A stretch of 64,000 bases of DNA from DASXRU01 sp039933315 (GTDB lineage: Bacteria; Acidobacteriota; Blastocatellia; Pyrinomonadales; Pyrinomonadaceae): the NCBI GenBank assembly GCA_039933315.1, contig JBDTOI010000004.1, forward strand, positions 1-64,000, written 5' to 3'. The notes under the pieces are model-generated. The model had not been told where the DNA came from. It saw only the letters and a list, made by a program, of their open reading frames with translations, and ran no database searches. Each line of letters begins with the position of its first letter. Positions within the stretch are counted from its first letter, which is position 1. This document shows, in pieces, positions 1-8,559 of the stretch. The position numbers and the translations under genes are program-made.

Positions 1-69
1 GGCCGCGACCGCGCGCGGCGCGCCGGCGATACTGGTAACAAACTGAGCCGGTAAATTCAGTCGCGCCAT
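1..69 (-). CDS. 5' end of an unidentified gene, cut by the window edge
   Basis: An ATG lies immediately downstream of the neighbouring glycosyltransferase on the same strand. The stop TGA and the new start overlap as TGATG. The 23 visible codons begin MARLNLPAQFV and contain no stop. The one-base overlap suggests translational coupling and membership of the same leftward operon. Too little is visible to name a family. Confidence 0.5.
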   Translation of the reverse strand, partial: MARLNLPAQFVTSIAGAPRAVAA

Positions 70-1274
70 CAGCTTTGACCTTCCCGTTGGATAGTCGTCG
101 CCGTTAGCGGCCCGCCGCTGACCGGCTCGCGGATCGGCTCCCAGCGCGCGTAGCGTGCGCCTCGCAGGAATTCATAACTCGCGAGGAGCGATGCGAGATT
201 TGCGAGCACAAAGTAGTGCGGCAGCGTGAGCAGGCGCACGCGGACACCCGCACTCTCAAGCAACCAACCGCCGAGCGCCGCCGCGTAACAGAGCACTTGC
301 GCCACAAAGACCGCTGCGTAGAAAAACGAGTGCGGAGCGAGTGCTGCGCTGGCCGCGAAGAGGGTGACAAGCAGGAACGGCACGGCGTAACGCATGACCT
401 TGTGCGAGAAGAGTTCGACGGCGTAGAATCCGCTGCGCAGCGGATTCATCATGGCGCGGTGTCGCCACAGATCTGTGAAGGTCTGCGTGATGATGCGCAC
501 GCGCATGCTCAGTTCCTTGTCTGCTTGCCGGTTCGTCTCTTCGGTGCAGACGGCGGTGGGTTCGTAGATAGTGCGGAAACCCTGCTCGACCATCTTGGTT
601 GCAATGATGAAATCGCTGCACGCTTCGTGATAGAGCGGCACGTATGCCGACCGGCGCACCGCGTATAGACAACCTGATGCACCAATCAGAGAACATGCGC
701 GGCTCTCGTGTTTCTTCAAGAACGTTTCGTAACTCCAGTATGAACGCGCGCCGCGCCCTACTCGCGATTCCGATGGATCGACGTAGATAAGCTGTCCGCA
801 GACGCAACCAACTGTGGGGTCGGCAAAGTTCCGTAAAATAGCTCCCACGACGTCAGATTCGTAAATACTGGTGGCATCAGAAAAGAGAATAATGTCACCA
901 TTAGCTTGCGCAACTGCGGCGTTCTGCGCGGCAGTCTTGCCCAGGCGCTCAGCGAGTCGAACAAGCTTCACGCCTTGTCCGCTGTATCTTCGAACGATAT
1001 CGTCGGTGCGGTCGGTGGAACAATCGGAAGCCACTATGATGTTCATTAATTCATGCGGATAATCGAGTGCGAGAGTATTTTCAAGTTTGGCCACAAGATC
1101 GAGTTCTTCGTTGTACGCCGTGATGATGAAACTGACCGTCGCCTGATAGTTCCCAACTCGCACTATCTTGGAGCGAAAGGTGCTCACCAGGAGGAGCAGT
1201 ATGGGATAGCCCACATACGTGTATAGCAACGCCGCGGCGGTTAACCAAAAAACGATAGCCAATGCAGTCGTCAT
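69..1274 (-). CDS. Membrane-anchored family 2 glycosyltransferase
   Basis: Probably transfers a sugar from a nucleotide-sugar donor to a lipid-linked glycan at the cytoplasmic face of the inner membrane. The protein has 401 residues. A hydrophobic N-terminal helix (about residues 5-31) is followed by a GT-A domain with AYNE at 53-56, the nucleotide-binding SDCSTDRTD at 83-91 and a DxD-like FSDATS at 131-136. Two or three hydrophobic helices lie at about 300-365. This layout is that of processive or EpsD-like GT2 enzymes. Its start overlaps the stop of the upstream Wzy-like gene by four bases, so the two are probably coupled. Donor and acceptor cannot be read from sequence. Confidence 0.88.
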   Translation of the reverse strand: MTTALAIVFWLTAAALLYTYVGYPILLLLVSTFRSKIVRVGNYQATVSFIITAYNEELDLVAKLENTLALDYPHELMNIIVASDCSTDRTDDIVRRYSGQGVKLVRLAERLGKTAAQNAAVAQANGDIILFSDATSIYESDVVGAILRNFADPTVGCVCGQLIYVDPSESRVGRGARSYWSYETFLKKHESRACSLIGASGCLYAVRRSAYVPLYHEACSDFIIATKMVEQGFRTIYEPTAVCTEETNRQADKELSMRVRIITQTFTDLWRHRAMMNPLRSGFYAVELFSHKVMRYAVPFLLVTLFAASAALAPHSFFYAAVFVAQVLCYAAALGGWLLESAGVRVRLLTLPHYFVLANLASLLASYEFLRGARYARWEPIREPVSGGPLTATTIQREGQS

Positions 1275-2743
1275 ATGGTCACTGCATTCCTTTCGCCGCT
1301 AAAGAGGTGCGGCTGATTCTTTCCTGCTTTCTTAATTTCGACAGGTTGTCCGGTTTCGGCCTCATAGAGCCGACGCAAACAAACGGCGTAGCCTACCAGG
1401 TAATAGACATACCAGAGATACGCAACTGAGGCGAAGAGACTGCAAATCATGTAACCCAGCAGCGAGGACTGCAGGCCAATGGCCAGATAGTAATAGCGCG
1501 AGCCGTCGCGCACCGCGAAGGTTTGACTCGCAACTTCGCCCAGTTTTTTGAGAGGTGTGACGATGAACATCGTGTAAGTGATCAGCGCTGCAATTCCCAT
1601 CTCGGAAGCAACCTGTGTATAGGCGTTATGACTAACCAGCTCACGAATCGAGACGTTATGAAAGTTGCCCATGCCTATACCCAATAATGGATGCCGAATA
1701 GCCGTGGAAATGGAGCGGAACAGGATTTCGCGACGCATGTCTGCCGAGCCAACTGGATCGAGGCTGGGTACGAAAATAGACGCTAACCTTGCGGCGTAGT
1801 TATCCGGTGCCAGCGCTAGAAGTATCAGCAGCAAGACCAACCCTACCACGGCAATTGAGAACCGGTGACGATGACCGATCTTCCAAGCCAGGAAAGCAGA
1901 CGCGACTAGTAGACCGATGAACCCTCCCCGCGAATAGGTGAGAACGACGGCTGCCAGCATTAAGAGCGCGGCTGCACCAAAAAGCATTTTTAGTACCGTG
2001 CGCCGAGTCGCGAAACAGAGCGCTATTGCGACGGGAAAAACAGTTACCAGATGAAGTGCCATGTCATTCGGGTTCCCGAAGATACCGCCGCCTCTGCCGC
2101 CGACGCGGTATCCTTCAACTGTCATCAAGCCCAGGCGGTAGTCGTTTACCGCTCCCAGGCTCAGCCAGATGCTCACAGCGAGAGTCACGAATAAAAGCGC
2201 CCTAAGTCTCGCATGTGTGCGCACGACATTTACCATCACGATGAAGATCACGATGCACCGAATGAATGTGCCGCTGAACTCATGCCATCCGTCCGCCGGG
2301 CTGATGGCCAGTGGAATCGAAAGTAGTCCTAATAAGCCAAAAAGCAGAACCAGATTTACCTCTTTTAGAGGGGCAGTCAGGTTGCCTTCCAGAGAAAGCT
2401 GAGTCGGGACAAAGAAGCCGAGCGTAATCAGACCGACGATTAGAGCTATCGACGCGGTAACCGGAGATGGATAAAACTCAGCGGGTCGGGCATAAAGAAG
2501 AATCGTGAAAAGAAAGAGACTCGCGTAGGTAAGGGGGTGGCCGCGCTTTAACGTCGTTTTTTCTCGCTTGGCACCTTGTGAGACAGCAGATGCTGCCGGC
2601 TCAGATCCTAAGAAATGTGAAAGAATCCTCGACCTGTTTGTGAACGGAAGGGGGTCCGAGACTACGGCAGGCATAACTGGCTCCGCGGCGCGCGATTTCC
2701 GCGAACGTTTCACGGGTTCGTAGTCGGATTGGCGTCGTAACAT
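1271..2743 (-). CDS. O-antigen ligase/polymerase (Wzy/WaaL-like) membrane protein
   Basis: A polytopic protein with about ten hydrophobic helices. A long periplasmic segment ends near SHNAYTQVASEMG, the typical Wzy_C-type motif, with a GMGNFHN motif before it. Such proteins polymerise lipid-linked repeat units or ligate glycan chains in the periplasm. An in-frame start at 2821 exists, but it lies inside the terminator hairpin of the preceding gene (2790-2826). I therefore prefer the ATG at 2743 (MLRRQSDYEP), giving 490 residues. The soluble basic stretch before the first helix is unusual in length. It is one of two such proteins in the window, the other at 7.05-8.56 kb. Confidence 0.85.
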   Translation of the reverse strand: MLRRQSDYEPVKRSRKSRAAEPVMPAVVSDPLPFTNRSRILSHFLGSEPAASAVSQGAKREKTTLKRGHPLTYASLFLFTILLYARPAEFYPSPVTASIALIVGLITLGFFVPTQLSLEGNLTAPLKEVNLVLLFGLLGLLSIPLAISPADGWHEFSGTFIRCIVIFIVMVNVVRTHARLRALLFVTLAVSIWLSLGAVNDYRLGLMTVEGYRVGGRGGGIFGNPNDMALHLVTVFPVAIALCFATRRTVLKMLFGAAALLMLAAVVLTYSRGGFIGLLVASAFLAWKIGHRHRFSIAVVGLVLLLILLALAPDNYAARLASIFVPSLDPVGSADMRREILFRSISTAIRHPLLGIGMGNFHNVSIRELVSHNAYTQVASEMGIAALITYTMFIVTPLKKLGEVASQTFAVRDGSRYYYLAIGLQSSLLGYMICSLFASVAYLWYVYYLVGYAVCLRRLYEAETGQPVEIKKAGKNQPHLFSGERNAVTI

Positions 2744-2789
2744 TGGGGCCTTACCGAAGGGCGGTGATTTTACTGCACTTAAAACTAAC

Positions 2790-2826
2790 GTCCGGTGATC
2801 GCGGCATACTCGCGCGATCACCGGAC
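2790..2826 (-). terminator. Hairpin terminator of the sigma-like gene
   Basis: A perfect 14-bp inverted repeat (2790-2803 and 2813-2826) with a 9-base loop lies 28 bases past the stop of the gene ending at 2854. In the minus direction it is followed by GTTAGTTTTAAG, a short T-rich stretch. It probably ends the regulatory transcript and separates it from the Wzy-like gene. Confidence 0.7.
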
Positions 2827-2853
2827 AGATGCTGACACGATTAACGCGCGGGC

Positions 2854-4044
2854 TTAAACGGCTACGCTTTCCTGATCCTCAACCAGTACGAGTGTGCGAA
2901 CCCGCTGGCGCAAGGCTGATTCGAACCGTCGCGCTTCTTCCACTTCAGTGAAAGAGAGAGCTCTTAATTCCTGTTCAATCCTTCGGCGATAGTCTGATAC
3001 GAGTGAGTCCGACACTCCGAGTACGGACGCCACCTCTAATTGCGTGGCTTGCTCGGGACTCAAATAGCAATGCCACAACACCCCAAGCATGCGGTTGTAC
3101 TGTTTGACTTTGCCGCGAACAGTGCCGTGGAGGCTTTTTAAGAATCGGTCTACAAAACCCGCAGCCTCTTCTTCGGATTCTCGGCGCAATAAAGACTGTT
3201 CGGGATTCTCGCAGCCATCCACTGGCTCAAAACGATTGCCATCACTGTCGCCATCGTCACCACCCAGAGGCACAAGATAGATATCCATCACCGGCAGCCG
3301 GGACATAACCAGGCCTCTGAGTGCGCGAACATCAACTGGCGCGTCAACCGCATCAAGCACTGAGATGATCAAGTCTTCAAGATCCGAATTGCTGATCACC
3401 ACCTGGGAGTCACCTGTACAACCCACCATTCGCGTATCCCGCTGCCTTACTGGAATCATCTGAACCCTCTGTTCCAGTTCCTGCGAATTGCGGCCAGCTT
3501 TTCCATCAGCCCACTCGCTGAGGCCATAGACGCGGTCGGCAAGTCGCCGATGTTGTTCATCATTCTTGCCGCTTGAATCAAAACGTTTGAAGTTGGAGCT
3601 CGATTGAATCAGCGTCGAGATGCGACGGGCCAGCCGATAGCTTTCAGGATGGCGTTTGCGCAGCTCAGCAGTTAGTAAGTTAGTTAACTCGATTTGGCCG
3701 ATTTCACACTCGACTTCGGCGTCGGTCATCTCAGTGTCCAAGTAGTGCTGGAAGCGACCCTTGCTTAGAAGCTGAACAAACAATTCCTGGGTCAGATCTG
3801 TATAGGCATTGCCCGCCCCCTCTTCAACCAAGAGGCCCGCGCTGCGAGAGGCACGCACCAGTGGGTGGTGGCTAACCACGCGGTGCAATTCAGCCCACAG
3901 GCGGTTGACGTCTGAGCTACGCAAACTTTCAATCCAGTGGCCCGCCCTTGACTGTCGGTCGGAGCCCGGCCGAGTTAAGCGGAGTTCTTCTCTGATAGCA
4001 CTCATCGTGGAATCTTTCGTCTGCTTATTGCTAAGTGGTTTCAC
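2854..4044 (-). CDS. Sigma-70-like regulator with C-terminal HTH
   Basis: I do not recognise a named family, but two parts look like sigma factor regions. Around residues 80-105 the segment YTDLTQELFVQLLSKGRF resembles ECF region 2. At about 335-375 the segment LEVASVLGVSDSLVSDYRRR has the spacing of a region-4 helix-turn-helix. The roughly 200 residues between are charged and predicted soluble. The reading frame opens at a GTG (4044); an ATG at 4005 is an equally plausible start. It is monocistronic, with a hairpin terminator after it, and is divergent from a small zinc-finger protein at 4722, a usual arrangement for a sigma/anti-sigma pair. The proposed DNA-binding role is inference. Confidence 0.6.
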   Translation of the reverse strand: MKPLSNKQTKDSTMSAIREELRLTRPGSDRQSRAGHWIESLRSSDVNRLWAELHRVVSHHPLVRASRSAGLLVEEGAGNAYTDLTQELFVQLLSKGRFQHYLDTEMTDAEVECEIGQIELTNLLTAELRKRHPESYRLARRISTLIQSSSNFKRFDSSGKNDEQHRRLADRVYGLSEWADGKAGRNSQELEQRVQMIPVRQRDTRMVGCTGDSQVVISNSDLEDLIISVLDAVDAPVDVRALRGLVMSRLPVMDIYLVPLGGDDGDSDGNRFEPVDGCENPEQSLLRRESEEEAAGFVDRFLKSLHGTVRGKVKQYNRMLGVLWHCYLSPEQATQLEVASVLGVSDSLVSDYRRRIEQELRALSFTEVEEARRFESALRQRVRTLVLVEDQESVAV

Positions 4045-4721
4045 GGCCTTTGGTGATGCCCTTTCGGGCCGGGTCAGAATCTAGCTTTAGACCTTAACGG
4101 ACGGGTATTGCGAAGTCATTGCGGAGCTGTGTCTGAAACACGGAGTCAACCTCATAATTGATTTAACGACGTAAGGCGAAGTTGAGAGCTCGGTATGTGC
4201 GTCGTTGGAGGTGGAGCAGGAAGGGCTTCATACCTGGGCCAGATATCGCATCGAACCGAAAACCCGGTTCTAAGAGGAAGCGCAAGGCTCGTCCTATTAC
4301 GCCGTCTAAGGATTAACCCCGTGACTAGGTACTTATTGAGCCAATGCTTGAGCTGGGGATGTTGCGGTATCTCCGGGTAACGACGGTTGTCGCGATGCCG
4401 CAGTCATGGAAAGGAACGCAGGAAGTCAGGGCTTCCGGACTGACAAACGGATGGTAACAGTAAAGCCCTAATTGAGCAACAAGTTTTTACATCTACCTCA
4501 AATCCCTGATTCTATTGAGGAAGGGCAGCTTAGGAGGTGTAAAAACTTGTGGAACATTAATCTTATTAGCGCTTTTCTCTGGGTGTCCAAACGAAGCGAG
4601 CGTTCTATGCGTGTGTGATTAACTAGTCCTGTCTTGCCCCTACCTTCGTCTTGGGTCTGTAAGTGGTCTCATCGCCGCCAGAATTGTCGAAATCGCCCAT
4701 CTGGGCAAGTAGGGGGAAACC
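4045..4721. promoter_or_regulatory. Long divergent intergenic region with several inverted repeats
   Basis: This 677-base gap separates the sigma-like gene (leftward) from the zinc-finger gene (rightward) and must hold both promoters, though I see no clear -35/-10 pair. It contains a perfect 13-bp inverted repeat at 4479-4491/4538-4550, a nested 5-bp hairpin at 4496-4500/4516-4520, and agggctt/aagccct at 4428-4434/4463-4469. Short open frames here look incidental. It could be an operator region or a structured leader; no known riboswitch could be assigned. Confidence 0.4.
4479..4550. repeat. Perfect 13-bp inverted repeat with 46-base spacer
   Basis: The arms acaagtttttaca (4479-4491) and tgtaaaaacttgt (4538-4550) are exact reverse complements. 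The spacer contains a second, smaller hairpin (cctca at 4496-4500 with tgagg at 4516-4520). The AT-rich arms in a divergent promoter region suggest a regulator site or an RNA stem; a remnant of a small mobile element is also possible. Confidence 0.65.
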
Positions 4722-5027
4722 ATGAGTCTCTCGAGATTAAGATCGTTTAATAAAGGACTCTCGTGCCCATCAGCGACCAGTTTGGTTACATACTCTTGTG
4801 AAGACCTCTCTTCCAAAGATATGGAACAGGTGAGAGATCACCTTATCAGGTGCGATTTTTGCAGCGCGGAATTGTCCCTTCTGATGCGTTACCCTCCGAC
4901 GAGCGAAGAGACTCTGCCGCCTGCTATGCCAAGCCACCTGCGCCTGCTCGCTAGGGCCTTACTGACCGGCCGTGGACCTACACGAGAGGTTGGGACAGAG
5001 ATGGCGGCTTACGAAATCAGCGCCTAA
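4722..5027 (+). CDS. Small zinc-finger (zf-HC2-like) anti-sigma-type protein
   Basis: A 101-residue cytoplasmic protein whose residues about 38-53 read HLIRCDFCSAEL, matching the HxxxCxxC zinc-binding pattern of zf-HC2 anti-sigma domains. No membrane segment follows, so it lacks the transmembrane half of classical anti-sigma factors. A G-rich sequence (TAGGGGGAAACC) just before the ATG is a plausible ribosome-binding site. It faces a sigma-like gene across a 677-base divergent region and is convergent with the acyl-CoA synthetase gene, 8 bases away. The partner assignment is inference from position. Confidence 0.6.
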   Translation: MSLSRLRSFNKGLSCPSATSLVTYSCEDLSSKDMEQVRDHLIRCDFCSAELSLLMRYPPTSEETLPPAMPSHLRLLARALLTGRGPTREVGTEMAAYEISA

Positions 5028-5035
5028 ACCCCGCT

Positions 5036-6910
5036 CTAACGCGAAGGGTTGTAAAGTTCTTCAATCAGGTCGCCATATTTCTCATCTACCAGCCGCCGCT
5101 TCACTTTAAGCGTCGGAGTCAACTCCCCTCCGTCGATGGTCAACTCCTCATGCAACAAGGCCACCCGACGAACCCTCTCATAGTCTGCAAGGGCCGCCGT
5201 GAGGGGTAGCAACTCGCTCTGAATCAGCTTAATAATCCTAGGATCACGACTTAGCTCCGCGTGGTCTGATGCTACGGATGTGCCCATTGCCCGCAATACA
5301 CTCTTGACGGCGTCCCAGTCAGGAACGACCAGGGCCGCCGGTTGCTTGCGGCCGGCACCTACAACTATTACTTGATTAACCAATGAGCTTTGCTTAAGCA
5401 AACTCTCGATAAGTTGCGGGGCAACATACTTTCCGTTAGATAACTTGAAAAGGTCTTTCTTTCGATCGGTAATAAACAACCGGCCCTCTTGATCGAGGTG
5501 GCCGACATCGCCTGTCGCAAACCAGCCGTCGTGCATGACCGCCTCAGTCACGTCAGCGTGGTTATAATAACCGCGCATGACACTCGGGCCCTTAACGAGA
5601 ATTTCGCCATCATTGGCGATCGCGAGGTTAATCCCAGCAAACGGCCGACCGACCGAGCCGACCCGATTGTCCTCCGGTCGGTTAGCCGAAACGATGCATG
5701 TCTCAGTCATTCCATAACCCTGCAAGATTGGAATGCCAGCCGCGAGAAAAGAGTACGAGAGTGCCGGTGAGAGGGGAGCTCCGCCTGAAACGAAGTAACG
5801 AAGTCGCCCGCCAATGCCGGCGCGCCATTTTGCGAATACGAGACGATTAGCAATTGACTGCTGCACTTCCAGCAGCGCGGGCACCTTCTGGCCCTTATCC
5901 TTCAACTCGGCATAACGCTGTCCGATTTGAAGAGATCGTTCAAACACCTTCATTTTCCATCCGCCCTCCGACATACCCTTCTTAACGATACGGTGGTAAA
6001 CCCTTTCAAACAGGCGCGGAACCGCTGTCATGATGGTCGGTCGGACCTCACGCAAATACTCCCCAACCTGATCGAAGGAAGCAGCGTAGTAAACTGAGAC
6101 CCCGTTATAACAAAACACATAGAAGCATGTTCGCTCGAAGATATGTGATAGCGGAAGGACGGATAGAGCTACGTCGGTAGGCTCGATCGGAAGTGCATTG
6201 GTGGCCGCAATAACGTTTGAAATAAAGTTGGCGTGGGTCAGCATCACACCTTTCGGCACGCCTGTAGTACCGGAGGTGTAAATAATGGTAGCCAGGTCAT
6301 CTGGGCGCGAGGCGCTCAGGAATCCTGCAAAAGCTGCTGATCCCTCCTCATCGCGCTTCGATCCAATCCTTTCAATCTCCTCTAGAGTCGTTGCAAGTTC
6401 AACCCCTTTAGCCGCATCGCTATCGAAAAAGATTATTGTTTCCAGCGTTTTGATGTCTTGAAGACCCTGTCGCGCGTGCTTGAACACTCTGCGACCGGAA
6501 ACAAAAATCGCTCGCGCACCTGAATCCTCTAGGATAAAGCGAACCTGGTCGATCGCCTGGGTGGTATAAATGGGAACGTTCACCGCACCCAGGCTAAGGA
6601 TAGCCAAGTCGGCTATTGACCACTCTGGCCGATTCTCCGAGAGAACAGCCACGCGATCCCCTGCTCTGATTCCCAGGTCTGCTAATCCCAGTGCCAAATG
6701 TCGCACTCGCGCGATAAACGCTTCGGCTGAAATGTGAAGCCATTCGCCATCGCGCTTCTGATTTAACGCGTCCGGTTTACCATGATGCCGGATAGCCTCC
6801 AGGCATACTTGCGGCAAGGTCGCGGTAAGTTGCGAAGATTTCAGCTCCGCTGAGATTCTGGCGGCGCTTGCCGAGGACACTGGATAAACCTCCTGAGCGA
6901 TATCCCGCAT
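5036..6910 (-). CDS. Long-chain fatty acid-CoA ligase (AMP-forming)
   Basis: Activates a fatty acid to acyl-CoA by way of an acyl-adenylate in the cytoplasm. The 624-residue protein carries the complete ANL signature: the P-loop YTSGTTGVPKG at 211-221, GYGMTET at 398-404, and the hinge region DGWFATGDVGHLD near 455-467. A C-terminal lysine (LTPTLKVKRR) lies near 605. Length and motif spacing fit the FadD15/Faa-like long-chain group. It is monocistronic in a glycan locus. A role in supplying acyl groups for glycolipid modification is possible, but ordinary lipid metabolism is as likely. Confidence 0.9.
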   Translation of the reverse strand: MRDIAQEVYPVSSASAARISAELKSSQLTATLPQVCLEAIRHHGKPDALNQKRDGEWLHISAEAFIARVRHLALGLADLGIRAGDRVAVLSENRPEWSIADLAILSLGAVNVPIYTTQAIDQVRFILEDSGARAIFVSGRRVFKHARQGLQDIKTLETIIFFDSDAAKGVELATTLEEIERIGSKRDEEGSAAFAGFLSASRPDDLATIIYTSGTTGVPKGVMLTHANFISNVIAATNALPIEPTDVALSVLPLSHIFERTCFYVFCYNGVSVYYAASFDQVGEYLREVRPTIMTAVPRLFERVYHRIVKKGMSEGGWKMKVFERSLQIGQRYAELKDKGQKVPALLEVQQSIANRLVFAKWRAGIGGRLRYFVSGGAPLSPALSYSFLAAGIPILQGYGMTETCIVSANRPEDNRVGSVGRPFAGINLAIANDGEILVKGPSVMRGYYNHADVTEAVMHDGWFATGDVGHLDQEGRLFITDRKKDLFKLSNGKYVAPQLIESLLKQSSLVNQVIVVGAGRKQPAALVVPDWDAVKSVLRAMGTSVASDHAELSRDPRIIKLIQSELLPLTAALADYERVRRVALLHEELTIDGGELTPTLKVKRRLVDEKYGDLIEELYNPSR

Positions 6911-7053
6911 TTAGGGGGGTCTCTTAACGACGGACAGACTACATGTTCTGTCCCGAAAGATAAAACGATGTTCGCCGCGGCCGGGCAGACCAGCAAAGAT
7001 ATAACTACCCAGCCTCAGTCGCGTACATCAACCTATACTCGTTTGACTAAGCA

Positions 7054-8559
7054 CTACACTGCAACAATGTCTTCGGCGCCCGCACCGGTTCGGCTACGTC
7101 TTTTCCTTCTGCGCCCCCCACCGCGCTCGATGCGGCCATCCATAGTGGCTAGTGCGGCGATGACTAAAAAGAGCAATGTGTTAGACGTAGTGTGCAGTGT
7201 AAAATCGAAAAAACTATGAACCAGCACAGCGAAGCACCCCGCTAATGCGCCAGTTGTCACACCCCGACGGAAGTTGTCGGTCGTCTCACGCCGGGCAAAA
7301 CCCACCCGGAAAAGGACGGCAATGAACAATAACCCCAAAGCGGCCCCCGCGATTCCCCCATCGGCGAGCACTTGCAAGTAATCATTGTGTGCTTGTTCCA
7401 GCCGAAAGAGCCCATTCCGCGAGTCATAGCGCGGGTAGAGCACGCTGTAAGCCCCTAAACCCGCACCAAAAACAGGATGATGCTTTATTATGTCGGCCGT
7501 TACTGACCAGAAATGAATGCGTCCAGTTGTGGGATCTTCCGCATTCACCGTCCCTAGAAATCGTGTTAATACGGAACCACCACCGACTAGTACGACTCCT
7601 GCCACCAGTACAATCACAATCCCAAGCGCCAAAGCTAATCGTTTTATCGTCGCGAAGGCACGCGCTTTACGATCCAACGCTCTGCTCATTCGTTTTGATC
7701 CAATACCGGAAATCACCACGAGGAAAAAGAGTTCCGCTACCAGACTGATAATTCCCCCGCGCGAACTGGTCATGAACAGGGCCACGCCCATTAGGACAAC
7801 GGCAAAAAGATATATCAAGCGTTTCTCACTTTCGATCAAACCTGAAAAGAGCAGCCCCAAAGGAATTGCCATTGCCAATTCCATATAACCGGCAAAGTGG
7901 TGACGATTGATAAAAGGCCCGAACGCAGTGCTCTGTGGTAGCTCGCGGAACCAGTAGATTTTTGTGGGACTACTGATGAGTGATTGGGTCAAGCCAAACA
8001 TTGCCAGCAAGAAACCAAAGATAGTGATTGTTCTGACTAAAATACGAAGACGCTGCGGCGTGTCCACGAAAACAAGCGTGGCGGAAAAATAGATCAGCAA
8101 GGAGGCTATCTGGACCAGGAAGAGCTGGGTGGAGTAGGGATCAGCAGACAAGCTTCGCACGGGATCCACCGCGAGGCCGAAGACTGCTTTGCTGCTCCCG
8201 AGCGGGAGGAGCTGGACCATTCCCAGGACGAAGGCCCCGATCAGCGGAATCTGCAAGAGGTTGCGACTGATTCGCAAGGAACGCAAACGCCACCCGTCAG
8301 CAATCCAAAGAGCTACGATTACTCCGGCTCCCAGTGTGAAAACCGCAAGCGACCACGAATGAACCGTGCCGAAGGCCAGGGTAGTTAAAACAATGGCCGC
8401 ACACAGAATAAGAAAGACAAAGCGACTAGCAAACGTGTGTGTCGCTTCTGCCTTAACCCATCGCTGCGGCGTGGTGTGCCTTGGCCTCGCCAGTTGGTTT
8501 TGGTCCGGCAATTCGGCCGGTACGCTGGAGATTGAAGTCGTCATACCAGACAGTTCCAA
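7054..8559 (-). CDS. Second O-antigen ligase/polymerase (Wzy/WaaL-like) protein
   Basis: A polytopic inner-membrane protein of about 501 residues with the Wzy_C-type signature GAGLGAYSVLYPRYDS and EQAHNDYLQVLADGG, followed by further helices and a basic tail (GGGRRRKRRSR). This motif set is typical of O-antigen ligases and exopolysaccharide polymerases. The frame starts 107 bases inside the upstream TPR gene; ATGs at 8559 and 8544 are available and no later ATG precedes the first helix. The long overlap implies tight coupling with the TPR protein, which may be its periplasmic partner. Confidence 0.85.
   Translation of the reverse strand: MELSGMTTSISSVPAELPDQNQLARPRHTTPQRWVKAEATHTFASRFVFLILCAAIVLTTLAFGTVHSWSLAVFTLGAGVIVALWIADGWRLRSLRISRNLLQIPLIGAFVLGMVQLLPLGSSKAVFGLAVDPVRSLSADPYSTQLFLVQIASLLIYFSATLVFVDTPQRLRILVRTITIFGFLLAMFGLTQSLISSPTKIYWFRELPQSTAFGPFINRHHFAGYMELAMAIPLGLLFSGLIESEKRLIYLFAVVLMGVALFMTSSRGGIISLVAELFFLVVISGIGSKRMSRALDRKARAFATIKRLALALGIVIVLVAGVVLVGGGSVLTRFLGTVNAEDPTTGRIHFWSVTADIIKHHPVFGAGLGAYSVLYPRYDSRNGLFRLEQAHNDYLQVLADGGIAGAALGLLFIAVLFRVGFARRETTDNFRRGVTTGALAGCFAVLVHSFFDFTLHTTSNTLLFLVIAALATMDGRIERGGGRRRKRRSRTGAGAEDIVAV

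Noticed and set aside
4379..4470. A c-di-GMP (GEMM) or other known riboswitch in the divergent region
   Set aside because: Some bases (ggaacgcagg) look vaguely similar, but the conserved core and stem order do not fit.
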